From Clostridia bacterium (GTDB lineage Bacteria; Bacillota; Clostridia; Oscillospirales; Acutalibacteraceae): a stretch of 64,000 bases of DNA. The position numbers and the translations under genes are program-made. Where the stretch lies: assembly GCA_030526115.1 (NCBI GenBank), contig JAUNDK010000003.1:5947-69946 (forward strand). Direction: 5' to 3'. The first letter of the stretch is position 1. Each line of letters starts with the position of its first letter. The notes beneath the pieces are model-generated. The model did not search any database. It saw only the letters and a list, made by a program, of their open reading frames with translations, and was not told the origin of the DNA. Below, piece after piece: positions 49,908 to 57,213 of the stretch.

Positions 49908-49936
49908 TTGACAAATCAATCTGCAGCGTATATAAT
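49908..49936 (+). promoter_or_regulatory. Perfect-consensus promoter of the six-tRNA operon
   Basis: TTGACA (49908-49913), 17-nt spacer, TATAAT (49931-49936), 20 bp before the first tRNA. Confidence 0.9.
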
Positions 49937-49956
49937 AGTCAACGTTGCAGGGAGAT

Positions 49957-50032
49957 GCGGACGTAGCTCATCTGGTAGAGCGCCACCTTGCCAAGGTGGA
50001 GGTAGCGGGTTCGAGCCCCGTCGTCCGCTCCA
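49957..50032 (+). tRNA. tRNA-Gly (anticodon GCC), copy 1, CCA encoded
   Basis: Acceptor arms GCGGACG/CGTCCGC, anticodon arm CCACC-TTGCCAA-GGTGG, T-loop TTCGAGC, encoded CCA. Identical to the copy at 50398. Confidence 0.97.
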
Positions 50033-50037
50033 TATAT

Positions 50038-50112
50038 GGTGACATAGCCAAGCGGTAAGGCACAGGTCTGCAAAACCTTTATTCCCCGGTTCAAATCCGG
50101 GTGTCACCTCCA
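50038..50112 (+). tRNA. tRNA-Cys (anticodon GCA), CCA encoded
   Basis: Acceptor arms GGTGACA/TGTCACC, anticodon loop CTGCAAA, T-loop TTCAAAT, encoded CCA. Confidence 0.97.
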
Positions 50113-50147
50113 CCTCTTTGAGGTACAACAAAATATCACTTTTAAAT

Positions 50148-50224
50148 GGGGGCATAGCTCAGCTGGTTAGAGCACCTGCCTTACAAGCAGGGGGTCATAG
50201 GTTCGAGTCCTATTGTCCCCACCA
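50148..50224 (+). tRNA. tRNA-Val (anticodon TAC), CCA encoded
   Basis: Acceptor arms GGGGGCA/TGTCCCC with one G-U pair, anticodon arm CCTGC-CTTACAA-GCAGG, T-loop TTCGAGT, encoded CCA. Confidence 0.96.
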
Positions 50225-50232
50225 TTTAATGT

Positions 50233-50309
50233 GGCCCGGTAGTTCAGCTGGTTAGAACGCTAGCCTGTCACGCTAGAGGTCGACGGTTCGAGCCCGTTCC
50301 GGGTCGCCA
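50233..50309 (+). tRNA. tRNA-Asp (anticodon GTC), CCA encoded
   Basis: Acceptor arms GGCCCGG/CCGGGTC, anticodon arm CTAGC-CTGTCAC-GCTAG, T-loop TTCGAGC, encoded CCA. Confidence 0.96.
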
Positions 50310-50316
50310 CATTTAT

Positions 50317-50392
50317 GCCTCTGTAGCTCAGTTGGTAGAGCGAGGGACTGAAAATCCCCATGTCACTGGTTCGATTCCCGTCGGAGGCACCA
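50317..50392 (+). tRNA. tRNA-Phe (anticodon GAA), CCA encoded
   Basis: Acceptor arms GCCTCTG/CGGAGGC, anticodon arm GGGA-CTGAAAA-TCCC, T-loop TTCGATT, encoded CCA. Confidence 0.96.
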
Positions 50393-50397
50393 AATAT

Positions 50398-50473
50398 GCG
50401 GACGTAGCTCATCTGGTAGAGCGCCACCTTGCCAAGGTGGAGGTAGCGGGTTCGAGCCCCGTCGTCCGCTCCA
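50398..50473 (+). tRNA. tRNA-Gly (anticodon GCC), copy 2, CCA encoded
   Basis: Sequence identical over 76 bp to the copy at 49957, including CCA. A local duplication that raises gene dosage for a common codon. Confidence 0.97.
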
Positions 50474-50476
50474 TTT

Positions 50477-50510
50477 TAAGCTTTCTTACTCAGGTAAGAG
50501 AGCTTTTTTA
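50477..50510 (+). terminator. Terminator of the tRNA operon
   Basis: AAGCTTTCTTAC, TCAG, GTAAGAGAGCTT stem followed by TTTTTATT, just after the last tRNA. Confidence 0.85.
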
Positions 50511-50578
50511 TTATCGGTTGGACATATATTATTTATAATGTTATAATCATCTTCAGGAATAAAAAAGGAGATTATCTT

Positions 50579-51946
50579 ATGAGTCCAAAAGCAAAAACCG
50601 CCTATGTATGTATAGAATGCGGATTTGAAGCCCCTAAGTGGTCGGGAAAATGTCCCGCCTGCGGTAAATGGAACACAATGGAAGAAACGGTTTTATCTCC
50701 GGTAGCTGCAAAGTCTCCATCTGTGGTTTCTTCTGTAATTAACAACGCAAAAAAACTTTATGAAATAGATGTAAATAACGAACACAGATATTATACAGGA
50801 CTCTCTGAACTTGACAGAGTTCTCGGAGGTGGAATAGTAAAAGGTTCTCTTATCCTTATAAGCGGTGAACCCGGCATAGGTAAATCCACAATTCTTCTTC
50901 AGGTCTGCCAGCACCTGGGGCAGAGCATAAATGTTCTGTATGTTTCAGGCGAAGAGTCTGCACGTCAGATTAAAATCAGAGCAAACCGCCTTGGTGTAAA
51001 TGCAAACGGACTCAAAATTCTCACCGAAACCGATGTTCAGGGCATCTGTGAGGTTATCAGAGCCGAGAAGCCCGATCTTGTCATGATAGACTCAATCCAG
51101 ACTATGAATCATCCGGAAGTTTCCTCTTCCACAGGCAGCGTCACACAGGTCAGGGAGTGCACAAACATACTTTTAAAAACCGCAAAATCCCTTGATATAC
51201 CAATGATAATAGTCGGTCATGTAAATAAGGACGGAGCCATTGCAGGACCAAAGGTTCTTGAACATATAGTTGATGCAGTACTCTACTTTGAGGGCGACAG
51301 ACAGATGCCTTACAGAATACTGCGTGCAGCAAAAAACCGATATGGCTCCACAAATGAAATCGGTGTGTTCGATATGAGCGGAAACGGGCTCAACCAGATA
51401 GAAAACCCTTCACAGGTTATGCTCGAGGGCAGACCCCAGAATGCTTCCGGAACCTGTGTAACAGCCGTTATGGAAGGCACAAGACCAATTCTTGCAGAGA
51501 TTCAGGGACTCGCATCCACATCAGGATACGGCAACCCAAAACGAATGGCAACAGGTTACGACGGAAACCGCGTTTCCATGATACTTGCCGTGCTTGAAAA
51601 ACGTTCGGGTTATTATTTTTCAAATCTCGATTCCTATGTCAATGTAGTAGGCGGTCTGAGACTCGACGAGCCGTCGGTAGATCTGGCGGTTGCGCTCTCC
51701 ATGATCTCCAGCCTCAAAGATAAGCCGATAAGTGAAGATGTAATAGTTTTCGGTGAAATCGGACTTGCGGGAGAGATTCGCTCCGTAACACATTGTGATG
51801 CAAGAATATCCGAAGCCATGCGTCTTGGCTTTAAAAAGTGTATTCTGCCTTATTATTCAAAAAAGAACCTTCAGGGAAACTATCCCGGAATTGAAATAAT
51901 CGGTGTTAAAACTGTCAGAGAAGCCTTTGAGGCGTGTTGCGAATGA
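50579..51946 (+). CDS. radA: DNA repair protein RadA (Sms)
   Basis: 455-residue recombination ATPase that drives branch migration with RecA. It has an N-terminal zinc finger (CIECGFEAPKWSGKCPACGKW), a RecA-like core with Walker A GEPGIGKST (about 99-107), the RadA motif KNRYGS in place of KNRFG, and a C-terminal Lon-protease-like domain (SVDLAVALSMISSLKDKPI). AAAAAGGAG precedes the ATG. It overlaps the DUF6873 gene by 4 bases (ATGA). Confidence 0.97.
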   Translation: MSPKAKTAYVCIECGFEAPKWSGKCPACGKWNTMEETVLSPVAAKSPSVVSSVINNAKKLYEIDVNNEHRYYTGLSELDRVLGGGIVKGSLILISGEPGIGKSTILLQVCQHLGQSINVLYVSGEESARQIKIRANRLGVNANGLKILTETDVQGICEVIRAEKPDLVMIDSIQTMNHPEVSSSTGSVTQVRECTNILLKTAKSLDIPMIIVGHVNKDGAIAGPKVLEHIVDAVLYFEGDRQMPYRILRAAKNRYGSTNEIGVFDMSGNGLNQIENPSQVMLEGRPQNASGTCVTAVMEGTRPILAEIQGLASTSGYGNPKRMATGYDGNRVSMILAVLEKRSGYYFSNLDSYVNVVGGLRLDEPSVDLAVALSMISSLKDKPISEDVIVFGEIGLAGEIRSVTHCDARISEAMRLGFKKCILPYYSKKNLQGNYPGIEIIGVKTVREAFEACCE

Positions 51947-52644
51947 TTATTATCAGCGGAGAATATCTTCATCTTGCCGACAGAATAAAAACTGTATCAA
52001 ATGATGATATAGTTCTTTCACAGAAAAATCCATATCTTCCGAAACCTGTGGCATATCATCCCGAGATGCAGTTTCTGGATTTCGGGGAAACTGTTTTTGT
52101 ATTACCCGGAAGCGAATATCTCGAACCCCTGTTCAAAAGCACGGGCAGAAAAGTTGTTTATACAGCGAAGCCTTCAGACAGATATCCCCACGATGTGCTG
52201 TGTAATGCAAAAATTGCAGGACATGGTTTTTTCTGCAATACAAAGACAATAGACAGAGCTGTACTGCAATATGCAACAGCTTCGGGTCTGGATATAATAA
52301 ATGTAAAACAGGGTTACACAGGATGTTCCATACTGAAGCTTAATAATAACGCCATACTCACAAGCGACAGGACAATCGCTACAAAAGCCTCAGAAAACGG
52401 CTACAGGGCACTTTTTGTCAATACAGACGGAATTACCCTCGCAGGATACAACTGCGGCTTTATAGGCGGCTCAGGCGGGATTGTCGATAACCGCCTTGTA
52501 TTGACAGGCAAAGCAGATCCCGAAATCAGAGCTTTCGCTGAAAGAGAATCCCTCGGCATAACAGAGCTGACAGGGGAAAGGCTCTTCGATGTGGGAGGGG
52601 TTATCCAATGCGGAATGCGGAGTGCGGAATTCAGAATTATTTGA
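51943..52644 (+). CDS. DUF6873-type GME-fold protein with repeat-derived C-terminus
   Basis: 233-residue protein matching the DUF6873 family (guanidine-modifying-enzyme-like fold). QGYTGCSILKLNNNAILTSDRTI and FIGGSGGIVDNRLVLTG are the recognisable core pieces. Enzymatic activity is unproven. The ATG at 51943 overlaps the radA stop by 4 bases. The last residues after LFDVGGVI are encoded by a heptamer repeat (ATGCGGA units) at 52608-52642, so the natural C-terminus was probably replaced when the repeat inserted. A strong terminator follows. Confidence 0.78.
   Translation: MIIISGEYLHLADRIKTVSNDDIVLSQKNPYLPKPVAYHPEMQFLDFGETVFVLPGSEYLEPLFKSTGRKVVYTAKPSDRYPHDVLCNAKIAGHGFFCNTKTIDRAVLQYATASGLDIINVKQGYTGCSILKLNNNAILTSDRTIATKASENGYRALFVNTDGITLAGYNCGFIGGSGGIVDNRLVLTGKADPEIRAFAERESLGITELTGERLFDVGGVIQCGMRSAEFRII
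52608..52642. repeat. Heptanucleotide tandem repeat (ATGCGGA-type)
   Basis: Units ATGCGGA, ATGCGGA, GTGCGGA, ATTCAGA, ATTATTT, degenerating to the right. Resembles the dispersed TTCCGCA-type short tandem repeats seen in several bacterial genomes. A related inverted fragment (TAATTCCGAATT) lies at 53046-53057. Confidence 0.75.
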
Positions 52645-52650
52645 TATTAA

Positions 52651-52690
52651 GGCGAACTTTTCCTTTGTGGGAAAGTTCGCCTTTTTCTTT
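52651..52690 (+). terminator. Strong terminator after the DUF6873 gene
   Basis: 13-bp stem GGCGAACTTTTCC/GGGAAAGTTCGCC (one G-U pair) followed by TTTTTCTTT, 6 bp past the stop codon. Confidence 0.9.
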
Positions 52691-52965
52691 ACACGCAAAA
52701 GCGCTGAACGCAGTTCGGAACGTAGTGATACACGTTTTCCGTATAACAGAGCCAAAATACACACAGAACGCAATGTTTCGGAATTTCTTATATATATTTT
52801 TTACTATGTTCTTCTTATTATAATAAGGAAAAATTATAATATGTAATAGAGATATATAAGATGTATTTCGGATTTCAGCAAAATAATAGATTATTAGATT
52901 TGGATCTATCTTTGAGGGAATGGTCAGAAGAAGCAATCTGTCAAGGAAGATAAAAAGCTCGCCTA

Positions 52966-53000
52966 AAAGAAAAAGCTTCCCCGAGACGGGGGAAGCTTTC
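52966..53000 (-). terminator. Probable terminator of the uracil-DNA glycosylase gene
   Basis: Minus strand stem AAGCTTCCCC/GGGGAAGCTT followed by TTTTCTTTT, 62 bp past the glycosylase stop codon. Confidence 0.7.
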
Positions 53001-53060
53001 GAATATTTGCAAAGCGAATATGGACAGAATAGGCTGAATAACTCCTAATTCCGAATTGGA

Positions 53061-53624
53061 TCAGAGTCCCATCTCTTTAATCATGTCTCTGAGCTTGATG
53101 AAATCCTCAAATGCTCCGGGCTTCTGGCTGGGGTTTCTAAGCAGAGCGGCAGGGTGAAGGGTAGCCATAATAAGAGTGTGTCCTTTCTTAAAGAAAATAC
53201 CGTGTTCCTTAGTAATTTTTATATCAGGCTTGATGATTACCGATGCGGCAATTCTGCCAAGGCATACGATAATCTTCGGGTTTATCAGCTTAACCTGATT
53301 TCGGAGCCAGTTTATGCAGGCTTCCTGTTCTTCCTTTTCGGGATCACGGTTTTTCGGTGGTCTGCATTTTACAATATTCGCTATATAAATGTTCCTGTTT
53401 CGGTCAAGATCTATCGCCGCAAGCATTTTATCAAGCAGCTGACCGCCACGGCCAACGAAAGGCTCGCCCTGTAAATCCTCGTTTTCACCTGGACCTTCGC
53501 CGATGAACATTATATCCGCATTTTCATTGCCTACACCGAAAACAACGTTTGTTCGAGTCTCACATAATTTGCATTTTCTGCACTCAAGACAGGATTTTTT
53601 TAGTTCGTCAAAGTTAGTCAACAT
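53061..53624 (-). CDS. Type-4 (family 4, 4Fe-4S) uracil-DNA glycosylase
   Basis: 187-residue base-excision enzyme removing uracil from DNA. Fe-S cysteines are in [10 protein letters not shown] (about 13-22) plus later Cys in KCRPP and VCLGRIAA. The active-site motif is [24 protein letters not shown] and the late motif is [11 protein letters not shown]. Family-4 enzymes are normal in anaerobes and archaea. It is a lone reverse-strand gene between radA-DUF6873 and pduL. Confidence 0.95.
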   Translation of the reverse strand: MLTNFDELKKSCLECRKCKLCETRTNVVFGVGNENADIMFIGEGPGENEDLQGEPFVGRGGQLLDKMLAAIDLDRNRNIYIANIVKCRPPKNRDPEKEEQEACINWLRNQVKLINPKIIVCLGRIAASVIIKPDIKITKEHGIFFKKGHTLIMATLHPAALLRNPSQKPGAFEDFIKLRDMIKEMGL

Positions 53625-53690
53625 ATAATCACCGCTTTATATATTAGCATCATATAAGTAATAAATAAAGCCTGTATATCAAAAAAATAA

Positions 53691-53719
53691 TTGAAATTGA
53701 AACTAATTTGTAGTAATAT
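53691..53719 (+). promoter_or_regulatory. Promoter of the PduL-like gene
   Basis: TTGAAA (53691-53696), 17-nt spacer, TAATAT (53714-53719), 35 bp before the start. Confidence 0.6.
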
Positions 53720-53754
53720 ATTTACATCAAATTTTATTTGAAGGAGTTTTAGTC

Positions 53755-54327
53755 ATGAAAGTTTTAGTTGAAACATCTGCTCGTCATCTTCATGTTTCCG
53801 AAGCAGATCTCAAGGTTCTCTTTGGCGAGAACGCAACACTTACAAATAAGAAGGATCTTTCTCAGCCGGGCCAGTTTGCCTGCGCAGAGAAGGTAGAAGT
53901 TATCGGACCAAAGGGATCTCTCGTTATGTCCATCCTCGGACCATGCCGTAAAGAGACTCAGGTTGAGCTTGCTCTCACAGATGCAAGAAAGATCGGTCTT
54001 TCCGTTCCGATCAGAGAGTCCGGCGACCTCGAGGGCACACCCGGCTGCACATTAAAGGGACCATGCGGTGAGGTTACAATCGAGAAGGGTGTTATCGCTG
54101 CAAAGAGACACATTCACTTCAATGAAGAAGAAGCTGCTGCTGCAGGTGTTGTTGACAAGCAGGTTGTTGCAGTTAAGGTTGAGTACAACGGCAGATCACT
54201 TATTTTCGGTGATGTTGTTGCAAGAGTTAACCCAAACTATTCCGCTGCAATGCATGTTGATACAGACGAGTCCAACGCTGCATCACTTCCGTTCACAGCT
54301 GAGGGCGAGATTCTCCTCAACTTCTGA
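53755..54327 (+). CDS. PduL-type phosphate propanoyl/acetyltransferase
   Basis: 190-residue enzyme that interconverts acyl-CoA and acyl-phosphate, here a monocistronic housekeeping form rather than part of a microcompartment operon. The two zinc-binding motifs ARHLHVS (residues 9-15) and KRHIHF (about 120) and GPCRKETQVE match PduL (PTAC) proteins, which replace Pta in some anaerobes. No microcompartment targeting peptide is seen at the N-terminus. GAAGGAG precedes the ATG. No acetate kinase gene is adjacent. Confidence 0.92.
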   Translation: MKVLVETSARHLHVSEADLKVLFGENATLTNKKDLSQPGQFACAEKVEVIGPKGSLVMSILGPCRKETQVELALTDARKIGLSVPIRESGDLEGTPGCTLKGPCGEVTIEKGVIAAKRHIHFNEEEAAAAGVVDKQVVAVKVEYNGRSLIFGDVVARVNPNYSAAMHVDTDESNAASLPFTAEGEILLNF

Positions 54328-54365
54328 TTATTAAAGAATAATCAATATAATAGTTAGTATATAAG

Positions 54366-54399
54366 ACGGGTGCCATTTAGTTTGGCATCCGTTTTTGTT
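54366..54399 (+). terminator. Terminator after the PduL-like gene
   Basis: ACGGGTGCCA and TGGCATCCGT stem, then TTTTTGTTTT. Confidence 0.85.
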
Positions 54400-54467
54400 T
54401 TATATGAGCACCTGTGGTTTGAGGGATAATATCCTGTAAAGGGGAGCGTATATTCAGATATAAATAA

Positions 54468-54534
54468 TTGCGTTAAATCCGTGTTTAACGCAAAATAGTA
54501 CTGGATTTTTCCCAAACTATGGTATATAATGGAA
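54468..54534 (+). promoter_or_regulatory. Palindrome, -10 box and possible Xer site upstream of the XerS-like gene
   Basis: Perfect 10-bp inverted repeat TTGCGTTAAA/TTTAACGCAA (54468-54493) with a 6-bp centre. TATAAT lies at 54525-54530, and between them is ATTTTTCCCAAACTAT (54505-54520), which resembles part of the streptococcal/lactococcal difSL site as I recall it. In those species difSL lies directly before xerS, as here. The dif reading is tentative. Confidence 0.4.
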
Positions 54535-54561
54535 TTATCACAGGATTCGGAGGAATTTACA

Positions 54562-55632
54562 TTGCCTGAGTATAAATCCAAGTATTACGAAGAAAAAGAA
54601 AATAATTATAAATCGCAGCTACATGCACTTCAGAAACAGCTTCCAAGATTCATGCGTTCTTACCTGACGGATCTGGAGCTCAGTCATCAGGTGCGCACTT
54701 CAATTGCTTACACCCGTGAGCTTATCACTTTTATGAAATATCTCAAGGAATCAATTCCGGAACTTAAAGATACTGAATTAACAGATATTCCTTTTGATAT
54801 CATAGAAACTCTCACATTTGAGGATATCAACGATTATCAGCGTTATCTTTCTTTTAATGACGGAGTTTACGAGCATTCCAACGGCGAGCATGCAATTTTC
54901 AGAGCCATGAGTGCTCTGCGCAGTTATTTCGGTTTCGAGGTTGCTCACGAACATCTTATAAAGAATCCTACCATAGGTGCCGCCAAGAAATCCCGACTTA
55001 AAAGAAAACCGATTGAGCGTTTGGAAAACGATGAAGTTCAGTCCCTCATGAACGGAGTTAACAAAGGAAACACCGGAACAAAAACCTCCAGACAATTTGC
55101 CCAGAAAACCCTGCTCAGAGATAAAGCGATTTTTACTCTGTTACTGGGTACAGGAATAAGAATTTCGGAATGTGCCGGCCTTGATATTCAGGATGTTAAT
55201 TTCAGGGATAACTGTGTAAGAGTTGTTCGCAAAGGCGGAGATATTGAGAATGTCTATTTCAATGATGATGTGGCCGATGCTTTAGCTGATTATATAGATA
55301 ACGAGCGTCCTGCTTACATAGAATCTGAGGATGAACCTGCGCTTTTTATGTCAAACCGAAAACAGCGAATGGCTGTTCGATCCATTCAGCAGATGATTAA
55401 AAACTACGGCAAAGCTGTTCTTGCTGAGCCTAATCTGCATCCGCACACTCTGAGAAAAACCTTCGGAACAAACCTGTATAATGCCACAGGAGACATAAGA
55501 CTTGTGGCGGATATGCTGGGACATAAGGATATAAACACCACAACCGAGCATTATGCGGCCATAAAAGAAAAACACAGAGCCCAGAACACAGGCATAAATC
55601 TTTACGGAGATACCTTTAAAAAGGACGAATAA
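54562..55632 (+). CDS. Tyrosine recombinase, XerS-like
   Basis: 356-residue tyrosine recombinase with a SAM-like N-terminal DNA-binding domain and a catalytic domain: Arg in GTGIRISECAG, HxxR in HPHTLRKTFG, His in LGHKDINT, and nucleophile Tyr in TEHYAAI. An insert before the catalytic domain (GTKTSRQFAQKTLLRDKAI) and the length recall single-recombinase XerS. The start is taken as the TTG at 54562, 8 bases after GGAGGA. The in-frame ATG at 54529 overlaps the -10 TATAAT, so it cannot be in the mRNA. No phage or transposon genes flank it, which favours a chromosomal role. Confidence 0.82.
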   Translation: MPEYKSKYYEEKENNYKSQLHALQKQLPRFMRSYLTDLELSHQVRTSIAYTRELITFMKYLKESIPELKDTELTDIPFDIIETLTFEDINDYQRYLSFNDGVYEHSNGEHAIFRAMSALRSYFGFEVAHEHLIKNPTIGAAKKSRLKRKPIERLENDEVQSLMNGVNKGNTGTKTSRQFAQKTLLRDKAIFTLLLGTGIRISECAGLDIQDVNFRDNCVRVVRKGGDIENVYFNDDVADALADYIDNERPAYIESEDEPALFMSNRKQRMAVRSIQQMIKNYGKAVLAEPNLHPHTLRKTFGTNLYNATGDIRLVADMLGHKDINTTTEHYAAIKEKHRAQNTGINLYGDTFKKDE

Positions 55633-55638
55633 ACAAAT

Positions 55639-55675
55639 AAGGGAGTTCGAAATTTTGTTCGGACTCCCCTTTTAT
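55639..55675. terminator. Bidirectional terminator between the XerS-like gene and the DUF5060 glycosidase
   Basis: GGGAGTTCGAA and TTCGGACTCCC stem with A-rich left and TTTTATT right flanks. Confidence 0.8.
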
Positions 55676-57186
55676 TATATCTCTCTGATTCTCACAGCCA
55701 TGTATTCTTTTCCGGGAAGCTCTATTCTGAAGGTTCCGGAGTGAACACCGGCATCCTTGACGGTCATTTCCCAGGTATCTATGATTTCCACCTGATATTT
55801 CTTATCCTCAGGAAGATAGAACATTCTGTAAGACGGTCTGCCGAATCCGAAGTAATGTATTTCATATAACTTGCTTTCGAACATAGATTCGGGGACAGCA
55901 ACGGTTTCATCGAACATTCCCTCGCCGCGCTTCAGGTAATGTCCCGGGGTCTCTTTGAGTATTTCATGCAGGAACTTTATTCTCGCAGGAGAATCTCCGT
56001 GAAGTTCTCCGCCGTGGCTCCACCAGAGTATGTCCTCGGGATGCTGATAGGTTTCTCCGTGTCCTGCGTAACCGCCGCGCATGCAGGCTTCCCAGAATCG
56101 CCTTGTGAGCTCCTGTCCGCTTATATTACCCCAGCCGAGGTCTATGTTACCCTCATAGGCTATCTCGTCCCATACGCACGCCTTGCCGAATTTAACACGA
56201 TATTCGTCTGTGTACTCCACATGGCGGTATAAGTCCTGGCGCTGAAGACAGCAGTGTGTGATCCATGGTCTTGTGTGGTCGTAGAAAGCCATGCAGTTGT
56301 GAATGTTTCTCAGGTGGTTATAAGGATCTTTCTCGCAGATAATCGCAGCATATCTCTCCCAGTCGGAAATCTGCTTCTGAGGCATGAGATCATACTCGTT
56401 AGCAAGGCTCCACCATACATTTTTATAGGCAGCGTATCTGGCTATTACATAATTCCAATAGAGATCGTCGGCCTCTTTTGTCATTTTGGAGAATCCCCAG
56501 CGGTCATAGGGGTGCATAACGATGATATCTGCCTCAACACCGAGTTCATCGAGCTTTTCTATAGTATCATCAATATGTCTGAAATAAGCGGGATTTAATT
56601 TCATGAAATTGAAATCGGAGTTAAGCTTTTCCACAGGAGGATAAACCCTGCTGTACTTTTCCACAGCCTCAAGGTCAAGACCTTCCTTGTTTCCCTTTTC
56701 ATACGGATAAGATGCAGGCTCCTTCAGGTTGTAGTGATAGTGCTTCGGGAAAATGCAGAATCTTATCTTATTGAAATATCCCTTGGCGAGTTCCTCAAGG
56801 GTTTTATTCTGAAGTTCTTCGCTCTGGAGTTCCCACACATAACAGGTTGTACCAAACGGATAATACGGTGTTCCGTCCTCGTATGCGAAGTGATAGTTAT
56901 TGCATACCCTTACAGGGCCGTGGTTGCCGTCTGAAGCCTCTGTGCAGGTGAAAGTGCCTGTTATGGTATCAAAGGCATCAGAGCTGATTGTGTACTCATA
57001 TTCGCCGAGAATGGATGGCATGAACCTTACCCTGTAAACTCCGTCTCCGTCATAGAAACCGTCTACTTTACAGGATTTGTTTTTGTTTCTGAATTCTGCC
57101 GTAACGGGGTAATCTGTGAAAGGATTACCGTCCGATTTACCATTTGTCGAAATCTCAAATAATTTCCAACGTTCCACAAAAGACAT
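55675..57186 (-). CDS. Glycoside hydrolase-like protein, DUF5060/DUF4038/DUF5605 architecture
   Basis: 503-residue cytoplasmic enzyme. The N-terminal beta-sandwich (DUF5060, about 1-90: FRNKNKSCKVDGFYDGDGVYRVRF) is followed by a TIM-barrel of the DUF4038 glycosidase type. That barrel includes YYPFGTTCYVWELQ, the WWSLANEYDLM motif with the likely acid/base Glu, and VWDEIAYEGN with the likely nucleophile Glu. A C-terminal beta domain (DUF5605, about 420-503) ends the chain. Such proteins act on plant pectin or glucuronoxylan side chains, but the substrate is not set. The ATG at 57186 follows AAGGAG. It is 27 bp after the large surface protein, so probably co-transcribed. Confidence 0.83.
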   Translation of the reverse strand: MSFVERWKLFEISTNGKSDGNPFTDYPVTAEFRNKNKSCKVDGFYDGDGVYRVRFMPSILGEYEYTISSDAFDTITGTFTCTEASDGNHGPVRVCNNYHFAYEDGTPYYPFGTTCYVWELQSEELQNKTLEELAKGYFNKIRFCIFPKHYHYNLKEPASYPYEKGNKEGLDLEAVEKYSRVYPPVEKLNSDFNFMKLNPAYFRHIDDTIEKLDELGVEADIIVMHPYDRWGFSKMTKEADDLYWNYVIARYAAYKNVWWSLANEYDLMPQKQISDWERYAAIICEKDPYNHLRNIHNCMAFYDHTRPWITHCCLQRQDLYRHVEYTDEYRVKFGKACVWDEIAYEGNIDLGWGNISGQELTRRFWEACMRGGYAGHGETYQHPEDILWWSHGGELHGDSPARIKFLHEILKETPGHYLKRGEGMFDETVAVPESMFESKLYEIHYFGFGRPSYRMFYLPEDKKYQVEIIDTWEMTVKDAGVHSGTFRIELPGKEYMAVRIREI

Positions 57187-57213
57187 GATTATTCTCCTTA
57201 TCAAGATAATAAT

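Larger units (their letters stand above)
52645..53060. other. 416-bp intergenic segment bounded by related inverted sequences; no gene seen
   Basis: AT-rich stretch between the DUF6873 and uracil-DNA glycosylase genes. Its left edge has AATTCAGAATTA (52628-52639) and its right edge TAATTCCGAATT (53046-53057), which are near inverted copies. It contains two strong hairpins (52651-52690 and 52971-53000). Short frames exist on both strands but have no ribosome binding site or recognisable domain. It may be a small non-autonomous element or a decayed insertion. Confidence 0.4.

Noticed and set aside
49957..50473. Attachment site duplication at the two identical tRNA-Gly genes
   Set aside because: The 76-bp direct repeat encloses only other tRNA genes, so simple tandem duplication explains it.
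52637..52936. Possible 99-codon minus-strand gene in the intergenic block after DUF6873
   Set aside because: Overlaps the strong terminator and heptamer repeat, has no ribosome site and no recognisable domain.
53755..54327. Part of a bacterial microcompartment locus
   Set aside because: The PduL homologue has no targeting peptide and no shell protein genes are present.
54562..55632. Integrative element with the recombinase as integrase
   Set aside because: No excisionase, cargo genes or repeated attachment sites were seen. The neighbours are housekeeping genes.
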